Shown here: positions 41,532 through 50,239 of the stretch, in pieces
How the letters are laid out: each line of letters opens with the position of its first letter
Numbering within the stretch: the first letter of the stretch is position 1
Source of the DNA: Nocardioides daphniae
GTDB taxonomy: Bacteria; Actinomycetota; Actinomycetes; Propionibacteriales; Nocardioidaceae
Assembly: GCF_004777465.1 (NCBI RefSeq)
Contig: NZ_CP038462.1
Location: 1,550,001 to 1,614,000 of the forward strand
Reading direction: 5' to 3'
Length of the DNA stretch: 64,000 nt
The notes under the pieces: model-generated
Seen by the model: the letters and a program-made list of their open reading frames with translations, nothing else
Database searches by the model: none
Told to the model about the DNA's origin: nothing
Translations under genes and position numbers: made by a program

Positions 41532-42401
41532 ATGACGCAGACCCCGACCGGCACGCTCCTGCGTGTCGCCGTCCCCAACAAGGGCGCCCTCTCCGTGGCG
41601 GCCTCCGAGATCCTCAAGGAGTCGGGCTACCGCCAGCGCCGCGACTCCAAGGAGCTCGCGCTCACCGACGCCGAGAACGGCGTCGAGTTCTTCTACCTCC
41701 GGCCGCGTGACATCGCGCTGTACGTCGGCTCCGGCACGCTGGACATCGGGATCACCGGCCGCGATCTGCTGCTCGACTCGGGCGCCAGCGCCAAGGAGAT
41801 CCGGGACCTCGGCTTCGGCCAGTCCCGCTTCCACTTCGCCGGCCCGGCAGGGCGCTACTCCTCGCTCGACGACCTGGCGGGCAAGCGCATCGCCACCTCG
41901 TACACCGGCGTGGTGGAGAGCTTCCTCGCCGAGCGCGGCATCGAGGCCGAGGTCATCCGCCTCGACGGTGCCGTCGAGACGAGCATCCAGCTCGGTGTCG
42001 CCGACGTGATCGCCGACGTCGTCGAGACCGGCTCCACGCTCCGAGCCGCCGGCCTCGCCACCTTCGGGGAGGAGATCCTCCGCTCGTCGGCCGTCATGGT
42101 CACCCGTGACGGCGCCGAGTCGCACCCCGGCTTCGAGATCTTTCGTCGTCGCGTCGAGGGCGTCCTGGTGGCGCGCAGCTACGTGATGATGGACTACGAC
42201 ATCCGCTCCGAGCAGGTCCAGGCGGCCGTGTCGCTGACCCCGGGCATCGAGAGCCCGACGGTCTCCCCGCTGCACCGCGAGGGGTGGGTCGCCGTCCGGG
42301 CGATGGTGCCCCGCGCCGGCTCGCAGCGTCTGATGGACGAGCTCTTCGACCTGGGTGCCCGCGGCATCCTGCTGACCGAGATCAATGCCTGCCGACTCTG
42401 A
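41532..42401 (+). CDS. hisG: ATP phosphoribosyltransferase, long form
   Basis: 289 residues; first and feedback-controlled step of histidine synthesis. RVAVPNKGALSVAASEIL, FYLRPRDIALYVGSGTLDIG, the PRPP loop ADVIADVVETGSTLRAAGL, and the C-terminal ACT-like histidine-binding domain (about residues 210-289, ending LLTEINACRL). No hisZ is needed for the long form. Confidence 0.97.
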   Translation: MTQTPTGTLLRVAVPNKGALSVAASEILKESGYRQRRDSKELALTDAENGVEFFYLRPRDIALYVGSGTLDIGITGRDLLLDSGASAKEIRDLGFGQSRFHFAGPAGRYSSLDDLAGKRIATSYTGVVESFLAERGIEAEVIRLDGAVETSIQLGVADVIADVVETGSTLRAAGLATFGEEILRSSAVMVTRDGAESHPGFEIFRRRVEGVLVARSYVMMDYDIRSEQVQAAVSLTPGIESPTVSPLHREGWVAVRAMVPRAGSQRLMDELFDLGARGILLTEINACRL

Positions 42402-42411
42402 GGACCGTCCC

Positions 42412-42866
42412 GTGACCGTCGACCTCCCGCACACCTGGCGTCCGCTGGGGGTGCGACTGGCCGTCGTCTTCTTCGGCGCCGTCCTCGCCGTCGTCTTCCT
42501 CTTCGCCTGGTTCGCCTTCGACCAGGAGGTGCGTGACACCTACACGCCCTTCCAGCTCGGCACACTGACCTTCATGATCATCGGCGGTGCGGCGGTCGGC
42601 TACGGCGTCGCACGGGCCCGGATCGATGCCACCGCGCAGGGCCTGGTCATCGTCAACGGCTTCCGCAGGTACGAGGTGCCCTGGGAGCAGGCCGAGGTCA
42701 TCCGGCTGCCCTCGGGTGCCCCGTGGGCCCGGCTCCGCTCACCGACGGCACGGTGCACTCCGTCACCGCCCTGCAGGGCTCCGACGGCGCCCGGGCCACG
42801 CGGGGCGTCGCCGAGATCCAGGGCTTGATCGAGCAGCACCGAGCCTCGGGCGCAGAGCTGTACTGA
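42412..42866 (+). CDS. PH domain (DUF) membrane protein, one apparent frameshift
   Basis: Two N-terminal membrane helices (VRLAVVFFGAVLAVVFLFAW and FMIIGGAAVGYGVA) are followed by a bacterial PH-like segment (ATAQGLVIVNGFRRYEVPWE, then QAEVIRLPSG). The frame breaks at about 42738: one C added in CCGCTC joins WARLR to LTDGTVHSVTALQG and gives about 151 residues. GTG at 42412 after GAGGAC; the ATG at 42385 inside hisG is an alternative start. A small PH protein after hisG is common in actinobacteria; function unknown. Confidence 0.75.
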
Positions 42867-42905
42867 GCCTCTGGCCCGGAGCTGTACTGAGCTGCTGGCT
42901 CGCCC

Positions 42906-44187
42906 CTACTGGCCGACCATCGCCCCGACGCGGCTCGGCGTGAAGCCGGGGAAGACCGCGGCCGTGCTCGTGCCGAACCGGGCTTTCACCACCTCGGCCA
43001 GGACGCTGCGGTAGTCGGTGGTCACCAGCAGGTCGCTGTCGTGGCTGTTGGTCAGGCCCGGCCAACGGCCGTGGTAGCCACCTCGTACGCCGGCGCCCAG
43101 CAGCAGCATCACGGTGCCGTAGCCGTGGGAGGCCCCAGTTCGCGTTCTCCGCGACGCGGCGGCCGAACTCGCTCAGGCAGACCACGGTGACGTGGTCGCC
43201 GAGCGCGCCCAGGTCGGCGAAGAAGGCGGCCAGCGCCTCGGCCAGCTCGGTCGCGTTGCGCTTCATCATGCCCCAGTCGAGGTTGCCCACGTCGGTGTGC
43301 ATGTCCCAGTCCCCGTGGTCGACGGTGACGACCTCCGTGCCGACGCCGGAGCGTACGACGCGTGCGACCTGCGCGAGCGCACGTCCCAGGCTGTTGCCGG
43401 GGTAGGTGGCACCGTTGTGCGGCTCCTTGGGGCTGGTGCGGGCCGGCTGGAAGGTGTCGACGGCGGTGAAGGCGGCCTGCATGGCCGAGCCGAGCGCGTC
43501 CTTCTGGCCGCTCCACAGCGTCCGCAGCGAGCGGGGCCGCCCCCTGTGGGTGTCCCACTGGTCGGCGCCGGCGAGCTGCACGTTCTCGATGTTGCCGGCG
43601 CTGAGGAAGGGCTGCGAGCCGTAGAGCGCGGCGGGCGGCGTGCCCTCGCCGACCTGCATGGCCTGGAGCGGCGACGGGTTGGCGTCGACGCCGATCAGGC
43701 GGTTGAGCCACCCGCTGCGGATGCTGGAGCCGGGGGCCGCTGCCTCGAGCTCCTCCATGGCGGAGAAGTGCGAGCGGTTGGGGGCGGGCAGCCCGGCCGC
43801 GTGGACGGCCGCCATCCGGCCGCCGTTCCACAGGGGGAGCAGGGGCGAGAGCGCCGGGTGCAGGCCGAAGAAGGCGTCCTTGGCGACGAGCCGGTCAGCC
43901 GGGACGGCGATCCGCGGTCGTGCCTGGGCGTAGACGGGGTCGCCGTGCGGCACGACGAGCGAGAGCCCGTCGGCGGCACCGCGCAGCGAGAGCACGACCA
44001 TCACGGCACGTGCCCCGGCCGGAGCGGCGTCGGCCTGAGGGGCGCTGGCGACCTGCACGACCGTCGAGCCGAACGTGGTGGCCACGCCGGTGGCCAGGGC
44101 GCCGCCGAGGAAGCCGCGACGCGACAGGCCGACCTGGGCGAACTCCTCGCAGCACGAGCGCCCGGGAGTGGTGGTCTGGGGGTCCAT
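42906..44187 (-). CDS. DUF1501 family exported protein, one apparent frameshift
   Basis: About 427 residues once repaired. The N-terminus has a Tat signal: GLSRRGFLGGALATGVATTF. The body shows DUF1501 marks: MVVLSLRGAADGLSLVVPHG, DHGDWDMHTDVG and VVCLSEFGRRVAENANWG, in the alkaline-phosphatase/sulfatase superfamily style, with metal-like Asp and His residues. Enzymatic role unknown. The frame breaks at 43133-43136; two added bases in the C run (G run on the coding strand) join NWG to ASHGYGTVMLLLGAGV. It follows the DUF1800 gene by 5 nt, the usual partner. Confidence 0.85.
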
Positions 44188-44192
44188 GGAGG

Positions 44193-45671
44193 TCACCGCC
44201 GGAAGAAGTCGGGGGAGTCGAGCACGGTGGTCAGCAGGCGGGGCATGCCCCACCTCACCAGTGCGTGGTCGTGGCCGATGCGCTCGTGGGGCTTGAGGGC
44301 GGTGGCCTCGCAGCAGGCCTGCAGGAGCCGGGAGGTCGAGGGCCGGTGCAGGATGCTGCGCGAGAGGTGGTCGACGAGCTCGTCGAGACGCATCCCCGAC
44401 TTCGGCACCCACGACTTCGGCGTGCGGTGGGTGGCGCGCTCCTTGGGCCACCACCCGCCCGACATCGAGTAGTGCATGCTCAGCGAGGCGATGACGCGCG
44501 ACGTCGACGACCACGAGGTGTTGTCGATCGGTGTGCCGTCGGGGCGGGGCCAGCCGAAAGGGGTGGCGCCGACCGACTGGGCCTGCCAGAGCACGGCGTT
44601 GGCGGCCGAGTTCGCGGTCGTGGGCCGGGCGACCTTCACCCCGAGGGCACGGTAGGTGGCCACCACGTCCTCGATCGGGTCGCGCACCTTCTTGCCGGCG
44701 GCCGCCTTGAACTGCTTCGACGCGACCAGAGCCTGCAGCACCGGTGCGATGGCGGTGTTGTTCTTGAGGTAGACCTTCGCGAGCTTGTCGACCAGCGCCG
44801 GCTGCGGGGTGTCGCCGACGAACTTGGTGACCAACTTCGTGGCGATCCGTCGAGCGGTGTCGGGGTGGCGGGCCAGGTAGCGCAGGTAGAGCCGGGTGAC
44901 CTCGCGCCCGTCGGCGGAGCGGTTGGCGTGGCTGAAACCCTTGACCTTCACCGGGCCGGTCGCGTGCATGTCGGGGCGGTAGGACGGCTTCCAGGTCTTC
45001 CACATGTCGACGTACCAGCCGGTGAGGATCCGGGCCGAGCTCTTCACGTCGGCCTCGGTGAAGCGGCCGCGCCCCACCGTGTGGAGCTCCAGCAGCTCGC
45101 GACCGAGGTTCTCGTTGGGCCGCGCTGCGGTCGAGGTGGCGTTGTCGAGGTAGAGCAGCATCGCCGGGTGGGTGATCGTCGCGTGAAGCAGGTTCTCGAA
45201 GCGGCCGAGCGCGTGCTTGCGGATCGTCTCGCCGTAGGAGACCCGGTGCACGAACCACTGCTCACCGTTGGTCGGCACGTAGAGGTGGTTCTCCCAGAAC
45301 TGCGTCATCGTCTCGAGCACCTGCTGCTGGGACTGGTGGCGCCGCGCGATCACCCAGCGCTGGTAGTCGGCCATCACCTCCCACCCACCGCGGACCCCGT
45401 CGACGTTGCGCTTCCACAGCGACTCGGGGCTGCGCGTGAGGTCGGGCCACCACGCCTTCGTGGTGGCGTACGTGGAGTCCTTGACCGCGGTGCCCCTGAG
45501 CTGCCACGTGAACCACTTGGCTGCGCCACCGCGCTTGCGGACCTGGGCAGCCAGCGCGGGCGTCGTGCCGTAGGAGAAGCGCCCCACCAGGTGGCCCTGG
45601 GCTGCGGGCAGCACCTTGACGGCCGCGTACGAGCGCGGCTTGTAGGAGGTGGCGGCAGCCCGGTCAGCCAT
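44193..45671 (-). CDS. DUF1800 family protein
   Basis: 492 residues. QGHLVGRFSYGTTPALAAQV, MTQFWENHLYVP, HPAMLLYLDNATSTAARPNE, then NLGRELLELHTVG and ARILTGWYVD are the DUF1800 hallmarks. No clear signal peptide; it may be exported with its Tat-dependent DUF1501 partner, or be surface-bound. The pair is widely conserved and its function is not established. ATG at 45671; about 40 nt separate it from the kinase gene upstream. Confidence 0.88.
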   Translation of the reverse strand: MADRAAATSYKPRSYAAVKVLPAAQGHLVGRFSYGTTPALAAQVRKRGGAAKWFTWQLRGTAVKDSTYATTKAWWPDLTRSPESLWKRNVDGVRGGWEVMADYQRWVIARRHQSQQQVLETMTQFWENHLYVPTNGEQWFVHRVSYGETIRKHALGRFENLLHATITHPAMLLYLDNATSTAARPNENLGRELLELHTVGRGRFTEADVKSSARILTGWYVDMWKTWKPSYRPDMHATGPVKVKGFSHANRSADGREVTRLYLRYLARHPDTARRIATKLVTKFVGDTPQPALVDKLAKVYLKNNTAIAPVLQALVASKQFKAAAGKKVRDPIEDVVATYRALGVKVARPTTANSAANAVLWQAQSVGATPFGWPRPDGTPIDNTSWSSTSRVIASLSMHYSMSGGWWPKERATHRTPKSWVPKSGMRLDELVDHLSRSILHRPSTSRLLQACCEATALKPHERIGHDHALVRWGMPRLLTTVLDSPDFFRR

Positions 45672-45713
45672 GGCGACGACTGTAGGGAGCGGTCACGGCC
45701 CTGTCAGACGAAC

Positions 45714-46277
45714 TCACAGGTCGGTGGTGATCCTGAGGTCAGCGGTCGCCCTCGTGCGTTCAGCGGTGAAGAGGCGCGCCTCCTGCTCCGCCCAGGCGTC
45801 CCAGTGCGGTGCGAAGTCGTCGCCGTCGCGGGCCAGGGCGCGGCGGCGGCGCAGCGGCGTCGACGCCTCGACCCAGACGCTGGCGGCCCGGTAGGGGGCC
45901 GTGGCCCGGGACCCGGCGCCCACCCCCTCCACGACGAGCAGCTGGGTCGCCGGCACCGGCACCCGCTCGGCGAACCGCCGGGCGTGCCAGTCGTAGCGGC
46001 GGTACGCAGCCCGCTCGCCCCGCGCCAGAGGCTCCAGGACGTCGGCGACCAACGTGGCGGCGACGTCGGCGAGGCCGTCCCAGCCGTCCAGCAGCAGGTC
46101 CAGGTGGAGGAGATGCGCCTCAGGCGCTGCGGCGACCACGGCGCGCGCCAGGGTGGTCTTGCCCGAGCCGGCCGGGCCGTCGACGCAGAGCAGCCGTCCC
46201 CGTGGCTCGCCGGTGCCCAGGCGCGCCGGACCCGCGGCGACGAGGTCGAGCATGCGGCGTACGTCGTCGGTCGTCAC
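45714..46277 (-). CDS. Small P-loop kinase (uridine kinase-like)
   Basis: 187 residues. Walker A LLCVDGPAGSGKTTLARAVV at about residue 30, HLLHLDLLLDGWDGL and the Walker B-like QLLVVEGVGAGSR. Resembles the uridine kinase/AAA-type kinase group; the substrate is not deducible. GTG start 2 nt after the preceding PLP-enzyme gene's stop, so co-transcribed. Confidence 0.75.
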   Translation of the reverse strand: MTTDDVRRMLDLVAAGPARLGTGEPRGRLLCVDGPAGSGKTTLARAVVAAAPEAHLLHLDLLLDGWDGLADVAATLVADVLEPLARGERAAYRRYDWHARRFAERVPVPATQLLVVEGVGAGSRATAPYRAASVWVEASTPLRRRRALARDGDDFAPHWDAWAEQEARLFTAERTRATADLRITTDL

Positions 46278-46279
46278 GC

Positions 46280-47497
46280 TCAGAAGGCCTGGCCCCGGCC
46301 GCGGTAGCTCGGGACGGAGTCGACGATCCGGTCGCCACGCACCAGGTGGGCCGTGGTGACGTGCTCGAAGAGCTCACCCGACTTGGCGTGGCGGAACCAG
46401 ACCAGGTCGCCGATGGCCAGGCCCGAGGCGGGGTGGCCCGTCAACGGGGTCTGCACCTCGCTGGCGCCCTCCAGCGTGGTGAGGGAGAGGCCGGGCGGTG
46501 CCCAGGGCCGCGGCTCCCGGTCGGGGCCCGGCACGCCGGAGGCGATCAGGCCACCGCCGTGCACGGTGGCGATGGTGGGGGAGGGACGGCGCGTCACCGG
46601 CAGGCCGAAGAAGGCAGCCGGCCGCGGGGCGAACGCCTTGTAGTGGTCGAAGAGGCCGGGCACCAGCAGGCCCGACCCGGCGGTCAGCTCGGTGACGGCG
46701 GCGTCCGCACCGCTCGACTCGAGCGACCCAGACCCGCCGGCGTTCCAGAACTCCAGCGGTGCGACCTCGGCCAGGGCGGCGGCCAGGTGCTGGCGACGCT
46801 CCCGCAACTGGTGCAGCGAGACCTGCTTGAGCCGGCGCACGACTGCCGACCGGGCGCGCTGCCCCGGGACGTCGTCGGGCAGCCCGGCCACCTGACCCTC
46901 GTAGGTCATCACGCCGACGAGCCGGAAGCCCGGCCGGTCGGCGACCTCGCGGGCGAGGGCCAGGACGTCGTCCGCGTCGTGCAGCGGCGAGCGCTTGGGG
47001 CCGACGTGCCGCCCGGCCATCCGCAGGCCGGCGTCGATGTCGACGGCGACCCGGACCTCCGCGTCGCCCCGGCGGCTGGCGTGGATCACGTCCAGGTGGG
47101 CGGGGTCGTCGACCATCACGGTGACGGCGGCCGCGGCCGGCTCCGACGCGGTGAGACGTCCGAGGGCGCCGCGGTCGACGCTGGGGTAGGCGACGAGCAG
47201 GTCGTCACTGACGCCCTCCTCGTGCAACCACAGCGCCTCGGCGACGGTGTAGGAGAGGACTCCGGCGAAACCGGGCTCGGCGAGGGCACGGCTGATCAGG
47301 GCGGGCACGCGCAACGACTTGGAGGCGACTCTGATCGGGACTCCGGCCGCCCGGCGTACGAGGTCGGCGGCGTTGGCGTCGAAGGCGTCGAGGTCCACGA
47401 CGGCGAGGGGAGTCGGGAGGGGCTCGGGGTGCTGCTCGACGGCGCGCCGCAGGCGGGTCCAGAGCTGGTTGCGCTCGACCCAGGACGTTTCGGTCAC
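46280..47497 (-). CDS. Fold-III PLP enzyme (amino acid deaminase/aldolase, alanine racemase N-terminal-like)
   Basis: 405 residues. PLP lysine in IRVASKSLRVPALI after LAVVDLDAFDANAADLVRRA, VAVDIDAGLRMAG, and VGVMTYEGQVAG. The C-terminal domain is that of D-threonine aldolase-like proteins, but the metal-binding HxCD-type end is read DSVPSYRGRGQAF, lacking His/Cys/Asp. D-threonine aldolase activity is thus doubtful. GTG at 47497 overlaps the stop of the membrane protein gene (GTGA). Confidence 0.8.
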   Translation of the reverse strand: MTETSWVERNQLWTRLRRAVEQHPEPLPTPLAVVDLDAFDANAADLVRRAAGVPIRVASKSLRVPALISRALAEPGFAGVLSYTVAEALWLHEEGVSDDLLVAYPSVDRGALGRLTASEPAAAAVTVMVDDPAHLDVIHASRRGDAEVRVAVDIDAGLRMAGRHVGPKRSPLHDADDVLALAREVADRPGFRLVGVMTYEGQVAGLPDDVPGQRARSAVVRRLKQVSLHQLRERRQHLAAALAEVAPLEFWNAGGSGSLESSGADAAVTELTAGSGLLVPGLFDHYKAFAPRPAAFFGLPVTRRPSPTIATVHGGGLIASGVPGPDREPRPWAPPGLSLTTLEGASEVQTPLTGHPASGLAIGDLVWFRHAKSGELFEHVTTAHLVRGDRIVDSVPSYRGRGQAF

Positions 47498-47943
47498 TCG
47501 ATCCCTCTCCGTCGCAGCAGCTCCTCGATCTCGTCGAGCTCGTCGTCGTGCGACTCCTTCGACCGCGGTCGCCGCTCCCGGGCAGTGACCTGCGCGGAGC
47601 CAGTGTGCCCGAGGGAGTCCTGCCGGCGGCGCTCGACACCCGGACGCCTGCGGTCGAGCAGCCGTGCGACGACCAGCAGCAGGCCCGAGGTGCCGGCCGC
47701 GCCGATCCCGACCCAGACGGCGGGGGAGAGGACGAGGTTGGTGGCCCACCACGACACGGCCGTGGCGATCCGGGTGAACAGCCCGAGCGTGCCCGTCAGC
47801 CAGGCCGCCACCACGAGCAGCGTGAGCGCGACCCCGCGCAAGCCGGGCGCGAGGCCACGGTGCCGGAAGGCCCACCACGAGTAGAGGGAGCCCAGCACCG
47901 TGAGGCTCAGGGCCAGCGCTGCCCACGTCACGTCGTCCACCAC
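47494..47943 (-). CDS. Conserved membrane protein of unknown function
   Basis: 149 residues. Three membrane segments (DVTWAALALSLTVLGSLYSW, LRGVALTLLVVAAWLTGTLG, LSPAVWVGIGAAGTSGLLLV) and a charged C-terminus (KESHDDELDEIEELLRRRGI) that would be cytoplasmic. I do not recognise the family. It heads a minus-strand group with the PLP enzyme and P-loop kinase genes, divergent from the SseB-like gene. Confidence 0.7.
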   Translation of the reverse strand: MVDDVTWAALALSLTVLGSLYSWWAFRHRGLAPGLRGVALTLLVVAAWLTGTLGLFTRIATAVSWWATNLVLSPAVWVGIGAAGTSGLLLVVARLLDRRRPGVERRRQDSLGHTGSAQVTARERRPRSKESHDDELDEIEELLRRRGIE

Positions 47944-47966
47944 GTCACCCTAGCGGCCGGTGGGAC

Positions 47967-47972
47967 TAGGCT
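47967..47972 (+). promoter_or_regulatory. -10 element TAGGCT upstream of the SseB-like gene
   Basis: Nine nt before the ATG at 47982, so the mRNA is probably leaderless or nearly so. Confidence 0.45.
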
Positions 47973-47981
47973 GACCCCACC

Positions 47982-48500
47982 ATGGTCGACCCCAACCGCT
48001 TCGCGGGTGCCGAGATCCTCCAGTCGTCCTTCCCTGACGACGACGGCGGCATCTCGCCCGCCCTTGCCTCCGCACTCGAGGCGTACGCCGTCGACCCCGG
48101 CGGCTTCGCCGAGGTCGTGAACGCGCTCGCCCCGAGCCGACTCCTGGTGCCGGTGGTCGCGGTGCTGGGCGAGGTGGAGTACGACGAGAGGGGCCTGGCC
48201 CACGACAAGTCGAGCGACATGGCCACGGTGCTGGTCACCGGCGGCGACGGTCGCCAGGCGCTCCTCGCCTTCACCTCGACCGAGTCGTTGCACCGGTGGA
48301 ACCCCGAGGCCCGTCCGGTGCCGGTCCCGGCGCCGGTCGCTGCCCAGAGCGCAGTCCAGGAGAAGGCGGCCGCGCTGGTCGTCGACATCGCAGGCCCGGT
48401 CACGTTCGTGCTCGAGGAGAGCGACCTCGACGCCTTCGCCGCGGGCTGGACGCTGGCCCGGATCGGTGACCGGACCGGCTGGATCCGTCCCGGCGAGTGA
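47982..48500 (+). CDS. SseB family protein
   Basis: 172 residues; SseB N-terminal-like domain (LVPVVAVLGEVEYDERGLAH, ATVLVTGGDGRQALLAFTST, AGPVTFVLEESDLDAFAAGW). Role unknown. It lies just upstream of infC in this cluster. Confidence 0.75.
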   Translation: MVDPNRFAGAEILQSSFPDDDGGISPALASALEAYAVDPGGFAEVVNALAPSRLLVPVVAVLGEVEYDERGLAHDKSSDMATVLVTGGDGRQALLAFTSTESLHRWNPEARPVPVPAPVAAQSAVQEKAAALVVDIAGPVTFVLEESDLDAFAAGWTLARIGDRTGWIRPGE

Positions 48501-48574
48501 CCGGGCGAGTGATCGGGCAGGGAGCCTGCCGGTGACCTCGGCAGCACCGATTGGGCAGGACGGGAATGCTCGGC

Positions 48575-48580
48575 TATTGT
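48575..48580 (+). promoter_or_regulatory. -10 element TATTGT of the infC operon
   Basis: CTATTGTTGCTGCGTTG; a start near 48588 gives a leader of about 234 nt. This is the usual promoter position for actinobacterial infC, well ahead of the gene. Confidence 0.5.
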
Positions 48581-48587
48581 TGCTGCG

Positions 48588-48821
48588 TTGACCGATCAGT
48601 CCGGCCTCGTCGGACCGATCACCAAGCGGAGGCAAGCACCACGTCTCCCACCCGCACCGGCCGCCACAGGTCGTCGGGTCCGGTCAGGGCATGGCTCCCC
48701 GCGAGGGGTCTCGTGCCCAGGACGCGTCCGGAGGACGTGTGTGACTGGCTTCCGCTTTCGACAAGCGGGAGCCTTTCGTCATTTGAGGCGGACGACCTCG
48801 CACACAACCACTGGAGGACAC
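48588..48821 (+). promoter_or_regulatory. Long infC leader
   Basis: This 234-nt stretch has no gene that I can support; it stays open in the infC frame, but the codons are unlike IF3. It contains the terminator-like hairpin at 48747-48773 and ends in GGAGG (48813-48817). Leaders of infC-rpmI-rplT operons in other bacteria are feedback-controlled by L20 or IF3, and the length here fits such control. Confidence 0.5.
48747..48773 (+). terminator. Attenuator-like hairpin in the infC leader
   Basis: GGCTTCCGCTT pairs with AAGCGGGAGCC over 11 bp (one G-T pair) around loop TCGAC, and is followed by TTTCGTCATTTG. It sits about 50 nt before the infC start and would end transcription unless counteracted. 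Confidence 0.6.
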
Positions 48822-49502
48822 ATCAGTACTGAGTTGCGCATCAACGACCGGATCCGAGTTCCCGAGGTCCGGCTCGTGGGTCCCAACGGCGAGACGGTCG
48901 GCATCGTTCCGACCGATCAGGCACTGAAGCTTGCCCAGGAAGCAGACCTCGACCTGGTCGAGATCGCGCCCCAGGGTCGGCCGCCCGTCTGCAAGCTCAT
49001 GGACTACGGGAAGTTCAAGTACGAGAACGCCCAGAAGGCCCGTGACGCACGACGGAACCAGACGAACGTCATCATCAAGGAGATGAAGCTTCGTCCGAAG
49101 ATCGACCAGCACGACTACGAGACGAAGAAGGGCCACGTGGTCCGCTTCCTCAAGGCTGGCGACAAGGTCAAGATCACGATCATGTTCCGCGGCCGTGAGC
49201 AGCACCGCCCCGAGCTCGGCTTCCGCCTGCTGCAGAAGCTGGCCGAGGACGTGCAGGAGCTCGGCTTCGTCGAGTCGTCGCCGAAGCAGGACGGCCGCAA
49301 CATGATCATGGTCCTCGGCCCGCACAAGAAGAAGGCCGACGCCAAGGTCGACGTGCAGGCAGAGAAGGACGCCAAGGTCGCCGAGCGCGCCGCCGCCGCC
49401 GAGGAGGAGCGCGCAGGTCGTGCCCCCAAGGAGGGCCAGGCCGTCGCGCAGAAGAAGGAGCGCAAGCGCTCCGACAACGTCGACGCCGACGTCGACATCT
49501 GA
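48822..49502 (+). CDS. infC: Translation initiation factor IF-3, starting at ATC
   Basis: 226 residues. From ATC at 48822 the protein begins (M)[19 protein letters not shown], the family N-terminus; GGAGG ends 4 nt before it. No ATG, GTG or TTG fits. [20 protein letters not shown] and [20 protein letters not shown] are conserved. Non-AUG starts in infC allow IF3 to proofread its own start codon, giving autoregulation. The C-terminus has an extended Ala/Glu/Lys tail, common in actinobacteria. Followed by rpmI and rplT. Confidence 0.95.
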   Translation: MSTELRINDRIRVPEVRLVGPNGETVGIVPTDQALKLAQEADLDLVEIAPQGRPPVCKLMDYGKFKYENAQKARDARRNQTNVIIKEMKLRPKIDQHDYETKKGHVVRFLKAGDKVKITIMFRGREQHRPELGFRLLQKLAEDVQELGFVESSPKQDGRNMIMVLGPHKKKADAKVDVQAEKDAKVAERAAAAEEERAGRAPKEGQAVAQKKERKRSDNVDADVDI

Positions 49503-49569
49503 GCATTCCCCCGTACTGACGACGGCCGATGAGGCTGTCGCACGCACCACGACAAGAGAGAGCATCCTG

Positions 49570-49764
49570 ATGCCGAAGAACAAGAGCCACTCCGGTGCCG
49601 GCAAGCGCTTCCGCGTGACCGGCTCCGGCAAGATCCTTCGCGAGAAGGCCGGCAAGCGCCACAACCTCGAGAAGAAGGCTTCGAAGGTCACCCGTCGCCT
49701 CACCGGCACGGTCGAGGTCGCCACGGCCGACGTGCCGCGCGCCAAGAAGCTGCTCGGTCGCTGA
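49570..49764 (+). CDS. rpmI: 50S ribosomal protein L35
   Basis: 64 residues. [20 protein letters not shown] and [20 protein letters not shown]. It is 67 nt after infC; ATG with GAGAGAGCATCCTG upstream, only a weak ribosome site. Confidence 0.98.
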   Translation: MPKNKSHSGAGKRFRVTGSGKILREKAGKRHNLEKKASKVTRRLTGTVEVATADVPRAKKLLGR

Positions 49765-49846
49765 CCCTGCTCGAAGCCCCAACCCCGAACTTTCGGCGAC
49801 CGACCTGAGTCAGGTCGCTGGTCTCTCAAGCAACAAGGAGTAAGAA

Positions 49847-50230
49847 ATGGCACGCGTCAAGCGGGCAGTCAACGCCCAGAAGAAGCGCCGGGTCGTCCTC
49901 GAGCGCGCCTCGGGCTACCGCGGTCAGCGTTCGCGCCTCTACCGCAAGGCCAAGGAGCAGGTCACCCACTCCCTGGTCTACAACTACAACGACCGCCGCA
50001 AGAACAAGGGCAACTTCCGCAAGCTGTGGATCCAGCGCATCAACGCTGCCGCTCGCGCCAACGGCATGACCTACAACCGCTTCATCCAGGGCCTGAACCT
50101 GGCTGGCATCGAGGTCGACCGCAAGATCCTGGCCGACCTGGCCGTCAACGACGCGCCGGCCTTCGCCACGCTGGTCGAGGCCGCCAAGGCTGCCCTCCCC
50201 GAGGACGTCAACGCCCCCAAGGCCTCCTGA
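49847..50230 (+). CDS. rplT: 50S ribosomal protein L20
   Basis: 127 residues. [20 protein letters not shown] and [23 protein letters not shown] preceded by AAGGAG at 49834-49839. L20 represses this operon in several bacteria. The 82-nt gap after rpmI holds no gene. Confidence 0.98.
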   Translation: MARVKRAVNAQKKRRVVLERASGYRGQRSRLYRKAKEQVTHSLVYNYNDRRKNKGNFRKLWIQRINAAARANGMTYNRFIQGLNLAGIEVDRKILADLAVNDAPAFATLVEAAKAALPEDVNAPKAS

Positions 50231-50239
50231 CCCACTGAC

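Noticed and set aside
48588..48821. N-terminal 78-residue extension of IF3 from a TTG just after the -10
   Set aside because: The residues resemble no IF3, the conserved N-terminus begins at the ATC at 48822 with its own GGAGG, and open frames by chance are common at this GC content.
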